64,000 nucleotides of DNA from Calendula officinalis (Eukaryota > Streptophyta > Magnoliopsida > Asterales > Asteraceae): NCBI GenBank assembly GCA_963853835.1, contig OY970823.1, positions 7,644,001 to 7,708,000 of the forward strand, in the 5' to 3' direction. The translations under genes and the position numbers were made by a program. The notes under the pieces are model-generated. The model searched no databases and was not told the origin of the DNA. It saw only the letters and a list, made by a program, of their open reading frames with translations. Within the stretch, counting starts at the first letter, position 1; every line of letters starts with the position of its first letter. Shown here in pieces: positions 44,101 through 55,563 of the stretch.

Positions 44101-44943
44101 TCTGTTTTAGTATTTGGATAATGGAACTGTGAGCAGTTTATATTGGAATAAATTGATATATTTGATATGATCATTTTTATATGAATATCTACTGTGTTCT
44201 ATATTTGCATGTTTATATCCATGAATATTTACTGTGTTTTATATTCTAAATTGTCCATTGTCATATTAATAATATGGGAATATTATTAAGACAAATCTGA
44301 GGGCATTGACGACATTATCTTAGTATGACTAAGGATGATGAAATCAAACTCACATGTCGTTCATAACGATGCACGATTGGACTGACCCAACCTATGAGAA
44401 ATCACTTCCTGGATTTATGTCACAAGTGAATCTCACAAAGGCTTTGTCACTTATCCTCTGACTTGAGATGCAAGTTGGTTTGTGTATGTAGAGGGGCAAA
44501 CTTTGATGTGGTTAAACGCTGACCTGAATAAGGCTTCTATAACAACCATTATCGGGTTTGTCATTAAGCATATGACAGACACGTGCAGTCAATAAAGAAT
44601 TTGTTCCTCCACAAATGTGGATTAGATACTACTGGGCCCCTCGATGATTTTGAATAGATGTATGTGTGGCCACACCCAAAAGGCAATCAAGATGAATCTT
44701 GATTGGTTTTGGTAATCTATTTCATTATATAGATCGAGAAACAGAATCGTTGAAGTTTTAGATTGACATTGATCCTTGTCTAAAATTCAACATAGTATCA
44801 GCAACAAAAGGATAACTGCTTGAAAAACTTTGAACAAAGATTTTATGAAACTCCTCATGTACTTCTAGGGGCATTGGCGGGTTGCTAGACTCTAACCTTT
44901 GCTTGTATAACTACTTGATGTTATCACGTGCGCAAGTGGGAGC
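44101..44943 (+). other. Copia-3 3' non-coding region
   Basis: 840 bp between the pol remnants and the 3' LTR. It begins with an imperfect duplication of tatgaatatttactgtgttttatatt (44177-44250). It ends with the purine run agtgggagc next to the LTR. Confidence 0.6.
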
Positions 44944-45666
44944 TGTTGGAATATGCTTCACGCGTATAACATATAGTTATATGGCTAGTTGTTTGTGAGC
45001 CTAAAGGGTCACACACTTAAACACTTAGCACCATAAGATATATAGTGTAATTAGGGTAATTACAATATATATTAATATAAGCTATATGCTTGTATATATT
45101 ATAGTTTAATATTAATTGTTAATATTGAAACTTAATAGTAAGCAAAATAGAAGGAACAAAAGACAAGGGACTAGAGTGCAAATTAATCAATGGTTTATGG
45201 AAGGCATTAAAGATTGATTAAGGCACCATAAACACTCCCTTGTTTTTAACGTCACCTTCTAATTTCTCTCCTTGAAATATACGTTTTGGAGATTTGTGAG
45301 AAGTATCAAGCGTGGTTGGTAGAATAAGTTTTTCTCCAAAACATCTCACGTCAAAGACCAAAAATGGTTTTTGGCATTTTTCTTTTGATTTGCTTGCTCA
45401 AGGGACTAGCATCCCAATTGGTGTTCTAGACAAGTGTTGTGTGGACTTTCTTTTAGAGGTATTCTAATTGAATATTTAGTTTCAATCCATCATCAAATCC
45501 ATCCGAATCCACAACAAGATCAAAGGCTTCAAGGGTATGAAATGTTCTTCCTAACTCTTTGATTTCTTGATTAGTTTAATTGTATGATTTAATATCAAGA
45601 TCCGTTTATGGTGATAAATACTTTCCGCTGCGTTTTGGTTCTTGTTTTAACCTAAAATCACCATTA
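44944..45666 (+). repeat. Copia-3 3' LTR
   Basis: 723 bp, visually identical to the 5' LTR over its full length, followed by the caagg duplication. Confidence 0.95.
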
Positions 45667-47205
45667 CAAGGTGTTCTAGTTTGCCTTCTTCCAAAGCCCG
45701 CCTGATTTCCCTTTTTAGCTCTCTACAGACATTCGTGTCGTGTCCATGATCTTCATGGAAATCACAGTATTTATTCATGTTTTTCGTACCTGACCTATGC
45801 TCCATCTGGGGTGGAGGTGTGAAGGTAGCGCACACCTGCTCTGTTATCAAGATTTCTTTTGGTGTTTTGCTAAGAGCACGCTCAGACGGATGTTTATCGT
45901 ATGGGCCAAACCTCCGGTTGCTCCTTTCATCTCGTTGATGGTCACCAGTTAGAGCATCATGCCTGCGATCTGACGTGTCGGTCCATGACTTGCCGCCTAC
46001 CTCTCTTGTCAGGGAGACAGTTTCTTTTGACCTTAGATAGTCATATGCCCTGTCCGTGGCTTCTTTGAAAGTAATTGGAGTTCTCTTGATTAACTTTTCT
46101 TCAGTTGTCCTGGAAGCAAGGAGAGGGTAAAACCCGAAATTTGTTGGCTTTCGGGTAAGGCGACAATTTTCTGGCACTCCTGTGTGTAACGCTGAATGAA
46201 GTCGCGTAACCCCTCGCCTTCCCTTTGTCGCAGCAAATGTGCTTCTATATGAGTTCTCTGCTGCTTCTTTTGTTGGATAAAGTGAGTCACAAATTTAGCC
46301 TTTAGATCTGCAAAGTCTTGAATACTCCTCTCCGGTAAGTCAGCAAACCAATCACGAGCGAAACCCTGCAACGTGCCAGGGAACATGTGACAAGCGACTG
46401 GGTCTAGCCATTTCTCTGTCATAATGGCCTGTTCAAAAAGAGCAAGGTGGTCATCAGGATCTCGTGTACCTTCGTAAGTACCAACGATGGACGAAACTTT
46501 TTGTTTATCAGGGAGTGGGAATCTGGCCACCCAGTCACAGAACTTCGAACTAACTACCGACAAAGGCGTAGTGGCTGCTCGGGGTGGGGAGGCTGCGGCC
46601 ACGAGTGCTTGCAACACGCGCAACATGTCATTAGATGTGTCCTGTGGTGGATGTGGTGGTGGGGTGTGAATGGGTGGTTGTCTTAACTGCTCCAATAATT
46701 GTGACAACGAATCTACTGGTTGAACAACGGTTGGCTGCGGTGCTGGGCGCAACGCCGTCACCAACTGAGACAACAGGTCCGATGAAGTAGGTGGTGGAGG
46801 AGGCGGTGGTGGTTGGGCATTCTGAGCCAACCTTCGGAGTAACTCCACAATTGGATCCTCTCGAATTCCTGGCGTAGCGGCTTGTGGAAAGTTGGAAACA
46901 GGCTGCCTGACCGGATCCGTGCCATCCTCCTGAGAGCTTGTCCCGTGGGACAAAAGAGGCTGACATGAAGGGATGGGCGTCACTGGCTGTGGTGAGGTAA
47001 ACGAACTTGATCCAACCGAGAAAAGTGGACTTGTTAAAGAGGGATACCCTCGTGTCCTGACATCCGACACTGTCCACTCAGAATCGACGTATGGTTCCAT
47101 GATACGACTAGGCGAGGTTATCACCGCCTCGGGTATAGTGGTAGTCACGGTAGTGGTTATTAATGGCGATGAAGAAGTGATCAACGGTGGCTGTGTATCC
47201 GCCAT
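45667..47205 (-). pseudogene. gag: TR-GAG Gag, interrupted
   Basis: The minus-strand start codon is at 47205-47203 (MADTQPPLITSS). The first 200 residues are proline-, serine- and threonine-rich with a run of eight prolines. The retrotransposon-gag domain follows (TYEGTRDPDDHLALFEQAI, CHMFPGTLQGFARDWFADLP, RQREGEGLRDFIQRY), then an arginine-rich tail and a CxH-type stretch KYCDFHEDHGHDTNVCRELK. A frameshift lies at about 46130-46150. At 45667 Copia-3 interrupts it, and the sequence resumes at 38064 and runs down to about 37920, where further stops appear. The domain is the Ty3/Gypsy Gag type; there is no downstream protease. Confidence 0.85.
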
Positions 47206-47280
47206 AGAAACGGTTTGATTACTGAGAAAGAAGAGAAAAAAGAAAAAGTTTGGAAAAGTGAAACGCCGTTTAAAAACGTG

Positions 47281-47298
47281 TCCCACGGATGGCGCCAA
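47281..47298 (-). other. TR-GAG primer binding site, minus strand
   Basis: The complement of tcccacggatggcgccaa reads TTGGCGCCATCCGTGGGA, directly next to the LTR end at 47299. A TGGCGCC core is common in plant Gypsy primer sites and differs from the initiator-Met site of the other elements. The exact tRNA is not assigned. Confidence 0.8.
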
Positions 47299-47977
47299 TG
47301 TTCGAGCAACGATTGTCAAACACAAAGAATAGGCGACGTCAACCTTGGATCTCCTGCGATGATCACAGTGCAGACCCAACAAGTTCTTGGCGAACCTAGG
47401 GTGATCAAGATTGAGTGCGAAGGTGAAAGTGAGAGTGCGTGAACTCTGTGTTTTAAGGCTTTTTGAATCTGTCTCAGTGTGTTTACGACAATGAGTTAGA
47501 CCATGTATTTATATGGCCATTCTCAGGTATATGGAACGTTGGCCCATTATGACTGCAATAAAGCAGTCATGAAGCGCCATTATGATGGCGTCAATGATCG
47601 TGTGTAACGCCTTACTATTATGACTGCAATAAAGCAGTCACGACGTCAGCCACGACTCCAATGACAGGAGCTGACAATTCTGACAGGCGCTGACAATTCT
47701 GACAGTGCGCTGACAATTCTGACAGGCGATGACAACTCTGACAGGCGCTGACAATTCTGACAGGCGCTGACAATTCTGACAGGCGCTGACAACTCTGACA
47801 GGCGCTGATACTTCTGACATGCGCTGACAACTCTGACAGGCGTTGATAACTTGACAGACGGTCATGTCTTGACAGACGGTCATGACCGGCGGAATTGTGA
47901 CGTGGGCCATGGTCTAAGTGGGCTCGTGAGCCCATCCTCCTTTAGGTTTTGGGGATTAATCCCTACTAACCTCATCA
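47299..47977 (-). repeat. TR-GAG 5' LTR (right copy)
   Basis: 679 bp with TG...CA ends, followed by catac. It carries the same tandem array as the left LTR with three substitutions in it. Confidence 0.92.
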
Positions 47978-47982
47978 CATAC

Positions 47983-48480
47983 AAACATAAGAAATAATAA
48001 AACAATAATAAGCCCTATAATTAAAAAGAAAGCGGATTATTACACCATAAACTCTAATCTAAACGTCACCAATTTTTAATCCAATTAAACAATAATAAGA
48101 ATTCTAATAAAATGATGATAATATGTGCTCCTCATTATGTTATGAGTCATATTCACATTATTAGATTAACAATAGACAATAATAGAGAAAATCTGATTTT
48201 TCATTTACAAAATCAAATTCTATATTAACCATAAAAATAAACGAAAGAGACAAATTCGGTTACGATTGACGTATACATGATATGATCCACGGACGGTGTC
48301 ATCTGGCGTACCCGTGATAAGATTTTTATTTGCCACGTGTGCGACATGCAAATACCAAAAGAGTTGGCCAAACACCACTACCGTTGGAATCATAACACAA
48401 TTTTCAAACATGGTTGAGGAGACTCTAAATAAATGACTCATTTTCATATAGTACATTACCTGCGTAAAATAGCAAATGTA
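47983..48480. other. Intergenic AT-rich DNA
   Basis: No gene, LTR or inverted-repeat element is recognised. The minus-strand frame at 48220-48456 has no domain and is likely chance. Confidence 0.5.
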
Positions 48481-48483
48481 TTA

Positions 48484-49024
48484 CTCTCTTCATCCAAATT
48501 TTATCATCACATTTATATTTTAATACTTCATCCGTATTAAAATAAGTGAATTACTTTTAAATTTACGTATTTTGACTCAAAATAAGATAATAAAAAATTA
48601 GTGAAATTAAATGGAATAATTAGAATAGATAGACTCACACCTTTTACTACTTTGTTGTTTTTAATAAATGGTGAAAAACTCAAGTATAAGAAAAATGACA
48701 AAATGGATAGGGCCCACACATTTTAATGATGTTTAAAGATGAATAAGTAATGGCAAAGATGTAATTTTAAATAAAAAAACTTACCAAATAATGTAAATTA
48801 TTAAAGTGGTTCACTTATTTTAATACACCCTAAAAAGTAAAGTGATTCACTTTTTATGATACGGAGGAAATATATCTTAAAATTATTATTAGTTTGGAAA
48901 TTCTAGCTATCGAAAAATAATTAGATAATAAAGATGAAATTCTATTGATTATAAGTATAACAAATACATTTTTCTTAATAGTATATACTTTTTATCTATA
49001 TACAATATTTTGAAACGAAGGGAG
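48484..49024. mobile_element. Outer Stowaway-type MITE, carrying a second one
   Basis: The left end CTCTCTTCATCCAAATTTTA and the complement of the right end CTCCCTTCGTTTCAAAATAT are similar, and TA flanks both sides (48482-48483 and 49025-49026). The element is broken by another Stowaway at 48526-48870, so the original would be about 195 bp. Confidence 0.72.
48526..48870. mobile_element. Inner Stowaway-type MITE
   Basis: The left end CTTCATCCGTATTAAAATAA and the complement of the right end TTTCCTCCGTATCATAAAAA match at the core CNTCCGTAT and at the following AGTGAATNACTTT. TA lies at 48524-48525 and 48871-48872. 345 bp, non-coding. Confidence 0.8.
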
Positions 49025-49159
49025 TATTATTTTTTATTTGTGTTATAGATTTTGGTGTACGATTTTTGAGTTTTTAGATTCGTTATGCAGTTAATGTTTA
49101 TATCATCTCTGAAGTCGTAAATTATATAACCTTATAAAACTAAATATGGTTTATTGCCT

Positions 49160-49320
49160 CATGAGACCACTCTCAAATAGTAACATAAACTGACACTTTA
49201 GTTTTTGACAAATCAATGTCAGGTCAGCTCATACTCTAACCGACATTAAACTGACATTCTCTTCAGTTTTTGAGCCCCACGATTATAAAATATACACACA
49301 CAATATCAGTAACTATATTA
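49160..49320. mobile_element. Diverged copy of the 8955-9254 MITE family
   Basis: Contains ttagtttttgacaaatcaatgtcaggtcagctcat, split here by differences from the other copies, then ctaaccgacattaaactgac and a conserved ccacgattataaaatatac. These align in order with 8990-9110. The ends are not clear; a weak left end may be ccactctcaaatagt at 49169. Confidence 0.5.
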
Positions 49321-49808
49321 AATTAACATGGGCCCTCCCCAGATGTTCAAACCGACTTCATCAAATTGACGGGCCGTACCAACGGGCGACAATGTCGCTT
49401 AGCTAGCCGAAGTCACCGTTGGCACCCGTCTGATTAGAGATTCTTGAATTTACTCAAATGGGCTATATATGTCGACGCTTTTTTTAATCCAAATGAATTT
49501 ATATTTTGTATTGGAAGCTTACATTTTGTAACAAGGCAAATTTGTCAAACCATTTATAGATGTTAAATGACATGGTTCAAAGAGCTAATAGTTATGAAGA
49601 ATTAAGGCGTTACTGTAGTTGGTTGGATCTGAAAGGATTTTCGTACACAGTTAGTAATCTATAATGCGACTTCTAGCATCATAAGACATTTAAGGATCAA
49701 ACATGTGAGGACTTGTAATTTGAGTAGTAACTACAATCACATTCGGAGTGATTATTCGCATAGTGATTATGAATGAGTTGCTTTAAATTATAGTTATTGA
49801 CTTAAACA
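49321..49808. other. Intergenic DNA with no recognisable gene
   Basis: Ordinary AT-rich sequence with a slightly GC-rich patch at 49330-49430. Nothing is assigned. Confidence 0.45.
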
Positions 49809-49885
49809 TGAATTAATATCTTAGATTATTTTAATATTTGTGTTTTAGATAGAGATTATTTCCTATTAGTTATTTTATTGACCAC
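49809..49885 (+). repeat. Copia-4 5' LTR fragment
   Basis: tagattattttaatatttgtg, followed by ttttagatagagattatttc, matches the Copia-4 3' LTR at 58555-58600 with few changes. Only about 77 bp remain before the LARD-2 target duplication. The rest of the 5' LTR, gag and most of pol were lost before or during later events. Confidence 0.7.
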
Positions 49886-50322
49886 TCGACTGTAACACCA
49901 GTATTTTTATAACATCGTTTAAATCATTTAAAATACATTTTTCCCAATTATTGACATATTGTCCAAAATACAGTTTAACAAAAACTTTAAAAACCTTTAT
50001 CAGAGTATACAAAAATACGGTGTCACCAAGTATATCAAAACCATAGGTAAACGGGATCTACCTACGAGCTCCCGAGCTAAACATCTCTAGGCCACTTCTA
50101 GTGCAACCTTCTATCACTTCCAACCTGTACCTGAGTACATAACCACAAAACAAACGTAGTACGTGAGACAAAATAGTCTCGTGAGATACATGGGTTTTTA
50201 GACCCCAATAATAATAATAATAATCGTTTCATAAATATATAAACACACATATATATTTCGCATCAACATGGGCTAGTCACCCTATAGTGACCATATCGAT
50301 CTTGCTTCCCTAGCAAACATAT

Positions 50323-50527
50323 CTAGTACCTAAACATATAGGTACCAGAAGCACAACATATCTAGTACATAAACATATATGTACTAGAAGCACACACTCG
50401 TCTAATACATAAACATATATGTATTAGAACCTAACATACCTAGTACCAAACATATGCGTACTAGAAGCACCCGTGTGCTTAGTGTATAAACATATATACA
50501 CTCGGTGTATAAACATATATACCACCG
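50323..50527 (-). repeat. Array of six hairpins with constant loop AACATA
   Basis: H1 50323-50348 (9 of 10 pairs), H2 50362-50387 (10/10), H3 50402-50427 (10/10), H4 50440-50464 (7-bp stem ctagtac/gtactag), H5 50481-50502 (8/8) and H6 50503-50527 (cggtg/caccg plus tata/tata with one bulge). H1, H2, H3, H5 and H6 share the exact six-base loop aacata, and H4 contains it. H2 to H3 shows a compensatory change: ctagtacata with tatgtactag becomes ctaatacata with tatgtattag. The second LTR repeats the array at 55996-56200. Confidence 0.9.
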
Positions 50528-51742
50528 CTCAGTGACCGGGGATCCCCCGCGACACCACCATCTATCTCTTATCATAACCTAACAGTTATGTCAGTCAAAG
50601 CCTTCGGCTATCACATCAAACATCAAACAAGTTAGTCATCTAATAATAACGACATATAATTAGTTCAACACAGTGTGAACGTACCTATATGGTCCCATGG
50701 ACCCGATCATAAGTAACCCACATTCACTTCTACATCTATGAACCCAGGAGGTCCATCCTTACTTATTCTCATAAGATACATTTCTTATTTATCGATATCA
50801 TAATACTTTTATCTCTTCTTGACTCTTATTCATTTACATACATATTCGTTCCTCACTCTTATTAGTAATTCTTACCAAATAGGTACTAATTACTATAAAA
50901 TCATTACCAATTGCTTTACTAATACATATTTATTAATAAAGACTCACTATCTATTCTTTTAATCAATAATATTTATTATTATGGTTCATGAATAAGGATT
51001 TCATAATTACCTTAGTTTATCATATTTACTTCCAATATTATCAATCATACTAGACATATCCTAGTATCACAGTATACCTATTTTCTTATCTTTTCAGTCA
51101 CTATCTTTATCAAAAAATTTATTAATAAAGACCCATGAAATATCATATGTATTTCAAAACCATTTACTATGTACTCAGTTTTAAAAGTCTCATGTACTCA
51201 CCTTAGCAATAAAGTGCTCCAACCGTATTCTTTACGCCAATTTCCTTGCTTCACAATTCAATCAACTTCCAAGACTTCACCAAAAGCCTAATACAATTAT
51301 CACAACATGATCAACATCACATACTACTACTATTGTGTCCATCTATCTCTAGATAATACTTATTAACACATTTCTCCCAATTATGTTGATTTACCAAACA
51401 CTAGGTTTGACCAACCCTTAAGATTCTTACAAATCTTAATCATACACTTGTTCCCTTCGTTAAAATACCATCTATTAAGTGTATACATCACTTATTTCAC
51501 CATAACCCAAAACCCCAAGAACTAGGGTTTCAAACCCATACATCAAAATGCATAGATCTTAAGCTACAAAGATCAAAGAGTGAAGATATACCTTTAATCT
51601 TCAACTAGGAGTGAAATCTACCAAAGATTTGTGAAGATTCGACCTCAATCAGTCCTCAAGCTCAAAAATCGCCAAAGGGGAAACTAGGGTTTTGATATGG
51701 CATCAAATGAGGCAAAACCCGACTTAAAGCTGCTCGACCATA

Positions 51743-51888
51743 GTTCACGACGCGAACTAAGTTCGCGTCGCTAACTTCCCCCACACGCGAACTTAGCGAT
51801 TGCTACCCAAACGTGAACTACTTCGCGCCCAACTGTCCAATTACCTGATAGCAGTTCCCGATCGGGAACCCTACTTCACGGCGTGAAC
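51743..51888. repeat. Palindrome-rich patch in the LARD-2 LTR
   Basis: Includes gacgcgaac-taa-gttcgcgtc (51749-51769, 9-bp perfect stem), gttcacgacgcgaac (51743-51757), gttcccgatcgggaac (51854-51869, perfect 16-bp palindrome) and ttcacggcgtgaac. It resembles the palindrome array of LARD-3 at 60591-60665 in sequence. Confidence 0.75.
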
Positions 51889-52063
51889 TTTATGTGCACC
51901 CAAGGCTGTACTTTTTCATCCTTGTCTCGACCCGGTTTCGTCCATAACTTTCTCATACGGTGTCCAAATGACACGAAACCAATTCCTACGTTCTTTAAAC
52001 GATTTATCCTTATTTATCATATTTTTATACAATTTATTTATTTACAAATTTCGGGTCGTTACA

Positions 52064-55000
52064 ACTATTCACCCCTTAAAAAGGATTCCGTCCTCGGAAT
52101 CACTCAAAAATTTCAAATCCGCATTCTACCGAGTATCCGTTCTCATTCTCCCGTGGTTATTACCGTCAAACTTTTCTCATTCCGAATTAGTCAACAATAT
52201 ATATGTAAACATTCAATTAACCCCGTTAGATCCAAACGGGTCAAAAATCTATCTTAAGCCTTTAGTGCCCAAATGGGCCAAAATTGCACAATTTTGACCA
52301 CAAGACTTTCAATCCTTTAACCGATCATTTTATACACATAGAAATGACATGACCCACGCATTATAATCAACTAATTGACCAACACCAATGTCAAAGTATA
52401 GCTTCGACCAAGTTGCCATATTCCAACATCGTCTAACCCTTGACTTAAAAACAAAGTCAACTATACTTTAACAATTTCCCTTCTCGTTAAGGATCACATA
52501 AATCCTCCTTTCCTTTACAATTGGCCTTTAATTTATGATCCATCTACCATAATATACTCGATTCCCAAATCCAATCTTGACAACACCCAAACGGGTCAAA
52601 GTCGTATAATCCGACTACAACTATTTCAACTATTCCATTAATCCTTTCACATGCATACAATGTATACATTGTGCCCTCAATATTCACTAATCGCTCATAA
52701 CGAAAGTCAAAGTCCATCTTTGACTAAGTCAACCAATCCCAAATTGGTCAAACTTGACTTTTGCGTGAAGTCAACCAAACTCTTTCAAACTAACAAACTT
52801 CATACTCACGGGGTACCATCACTAATTTATCACTTCCGGTTCTACTCGTTATTGTTCCCTTAACAATTGTCCCCGTTTTTCCACACTTTCAATTTTTTTC
52901 CCCAATTATCCGAGAATCGTACACTTACATAAAGTCACACCGACCTTTACCAAATCTTGACCATCATTTGGTCACTCATGCCATCATCTTGTTTTCTTTC
53001 AACCGTCTTTGCGTCACATCAATCAATTTCATAACTCTTATTCTCAATTACCGGAATTAGTTCCCCTATCGCAACATATTCCACTATTTCATATAAGTTT
53101 ACCATACTTGGTTATCAAATGATAATTTGCTCACTAGGAGTTTCTCTTTCCTCCTATTCTATGAATCGTAGGCATCTCCTACACATGCATGTCCTAAATG
53201 CAACCCGCATTTCAAACCAAATTCTCATTTACCATAACATAATAGCAATACTCATTAACCACATGGTTCTACATTCCTCATATAAACACATAAACATATA
53301 CACACATATAGATATACACACATATATCACGCCAATTTAATCTAAACACCTCTATTGTGCACATATACAAACATATGTATATGTCACCAATACCATCTAT
53401 ACATCTCTATTGTGCACATATACAAACATATGTATATGTCACACCAATACCATCTATACATCTCTATTGTGCACATATACAAACATATGTATATGTCACA
53501 CCAATACCATATATACATCTCTATTGTGCACATATACAAACATATGTATATGTCACACCAATACCATCTGGTATCCATCTTTTTACATCACGTAGCTTTG
53601 CTACTTTCTCACTCATTCAATCGCCCAATTATTCATCATGCATTCTAGCACCATTCACATAATATCACATTATCGTTTTCTTTCATATCTAGCATGTTTC
53701 TCATTTGACATATACTCAACGCGATCCACATGACACTACCTTTTCATCGTCATATGCCTTTGAAGGCCATCACATAATGCACCAGCATTGTATCCCGCGG
53801 ATAACTAATAAAAATCTCGTTTCTCTTACACATTAACCACCATTAACCGGTTCATTTCCTTATTACCAAATTTCCAAATCTTTTTGTCACTACGGGAGTA
53901 ACTATCACTCCATTCCATTAACCATAACTCGCCGGTCATCCCGGTCATTCTTGAGTCAACCAATCGACTCTGGTCTGCACTTGCAACCCATGACTTAGCA
54001 CCCAATGGCCTAACACTGATTTTCTACTTTCATACATCGTGGGACTTAGGACTATTCCTTTCCCAATCGTAGTCTTACACTACACTACGTCATACATTAT
54101 CACGCTATTGCTATGACACTTTTACCGACAATCTTCTTCTCACCTTAGATTATCGAATCCATCAATCCTGTCACATCACTTGCTATGGCTACACGCCAAC
54201 TTTTACTCAATTGTTTACAACGATTAAATTTCGTCGTCCCCGACGCTTATTCTTTTCCACATATCTTCCATTTATAAATTCTAAGGTATCACTATACCTT
54301 AGTCATTCTTTCCTTTACCATTCACGTATAATATTACATTATTTATCCGGATTCCCGCCGAATATCCAAATTCCATTTCTAAGGGTCCTATTCCAAAAAA
54401 AAAAATAAAAAATTTCCATCCATACTAACAATTCTTATCAAGACTTAGTACTTCATTGTACTACTACACTTCTATTAGAAATACTCACCAAATCTCGTGT
54501 CTCATCCTTTTATACTACGTATTAGTATCAACCCTTATAACCTCACTACAAGCGACACACTTGTCTATAATCCTTTCCAATACATACTTCTATACACATA
54601 AGTAACCGGGAAGACTATTCCCAAAAATAATTCTCCATATCGTACGACTCATCTCAAATTTCTGTAAGCACCAACTCGTGCAACAACCAACAATTAAGCC
54701 ATAATCTCATAACATCAATCTTCACCTAAGATCTCCGAGGTTGCACCATGAAACCCCCTCTAGATTTCTTTCCGGGAAGACTTTCCCTTTCAACTCACTT
54801 GTGAGTTCCTTTCACGACATCTTGTACTGTGCTCTCCTTCCCAAAGTTTCATACAACACATTCTACCGTGTCAACACCTCATCCTTCAATAATGATGATA
54901 CCAAAGTCATCATATCATTCTTCCTTCATTTGCTACTCTCTAGCACTTGCTCAGTCTACCGAGTCCACCACATCGTGACCTCCGGCTCAGAACCTTCGAA

Positions 55001-55563
55001 TTAACCAACGGTTTTACACGCTATGAAGGCCTTATACAACATCCTTCCATTCCTTCCGACTAGGTCTTGCTACATTTTTATATAGATACTACCCACTACG
55101 GGATTCACCATTTGATTACTCTTCCTTCATATGGGTGTTAGAATCATTCCACCTGCCCTCATTTACTCAATTATCCAAATCCTGGTTCACATCTTCATTC
55201 TTAACCTTTCCAAACTTAGTGGAGCTCGTCCACTTTACACATTCATTCTTTCGCCATACCAACGTATTCAACAAACAAGATTCAAACGGTCAACTCAACG
55301 CTCAAAAACAACACAATCAGATCAAAACATGGCACTTCTCATAGGGGTCGACCCTATCATACTAACGCCCTACGGTCTCAAAAGACTCACATTGCATAAT
55401 TCATAACAACTTCTATAGGTCCCCTAGGTTCAACCCTAAACTTAACATAAAGTCTCAAGGTCAACCTATCGATCTCAAGGAATCTTACATTCCTATTGCT
55501 ACAGTCTAAGACTAGGATGGACATCCAACCTAATTCACTTAAACTATAGCTCTGATACCAAGT
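52064..55563 (-). other. LARD-2 internal region, non-coding
   Basis: No gag or pol domain on either strand. The plus strand is markedly short of G (line 54061-54120 has 6 G and 18 C), so the RNA-sense strand is short of C. It contains the 57-bp satellite at 53352-53577. Beside the left LTR the plus strand reads aactattcaccccttaaaaa, the complement of a purine tract, then the hairpin gattccg-tcct-cggaatc (52084-52101). The complement of the primer site lies at 55548-55562. Confidence 0.8.
53346..53577. repeat. 57-bp tandem repeat, four copies
   Basis: Units begin at 53352, 53407, 53464 and 53521 (55, 57 and 57 bp apart), each with ctattgtgcacatatacaaa then catatgtatatgtc. Because 57 is a multiple of three, frames stay open across it on both strands and give repetitive peptides; these are not genes. 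Confidence 0.92.

Larger units (their letters stand above)
38070..45666 (+). mobile_element. Copia-3: recently inserted Ty1/Copia element with decayed coding region
   Basis: LTRs of exactly 723 bp at 38070-38792 and 44944-45666 appear identical base for base by eye. They are flanked by caagg at 38065-38069 and 45667-45671 inside the TR-GAG gag. A primer site follows the first LTR, and a purine run agtgggagc precedes the second. The 6.15-kb interior has a long leader, a truncated gag and pol reduced to short fragments with many stops. Identical LTRs imply a very recent insertion, so the coding decay must predate it and the element was moved by proteins from a relative. Confidence 0.92.
35736..47977 (-). 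mobile_element. TR-GAG-type LTR element (gag only), split by Copia-3
   Basis: LTRs of 679 bp at 35736-36414 and 47299-47977 are flanked by the perfect duplication catac (35731-35735 and 47978-47982). On the minus strand the order is LTR, primer site, gag, about 1.5 kb of GC-rich non-coding DNA, polypurine tract, LTR. No protease, RT or integrase is present, which matches the described terminal-repeat-with-gag elements. The LTRs differ at five positions that I count. Copia-3 (38070-45666) lies inside the 3' part of gag. Without it the element is about 4.6 kb. Confidence 0.88.
49891..52063 (-). repeat. LARD-2 3' LTR (left copy)
   Basis: Contains the six-hairpin array at 50323-50527 and a palindrome-rich patch at 51743-51888. 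Compared with the right copy it lacks a short segment present near 56496-56525 and retains an 18-bp hairpin arm deleted from the right copy. Confidence 0.92.

Noticed and set aside
46447..47218. Plus-strand frames of 60-81 codons
   Set aside because: Antisense shadows of the TR-GAG Gag, which has clear domain motifs on the minus strand.
53355..53662. Overlapping open frames on both strands giving a repeated YTNICICH-like peptide
   Set aside because: Produced by the 57-bp satellite, whose unit length is a multiple of three.
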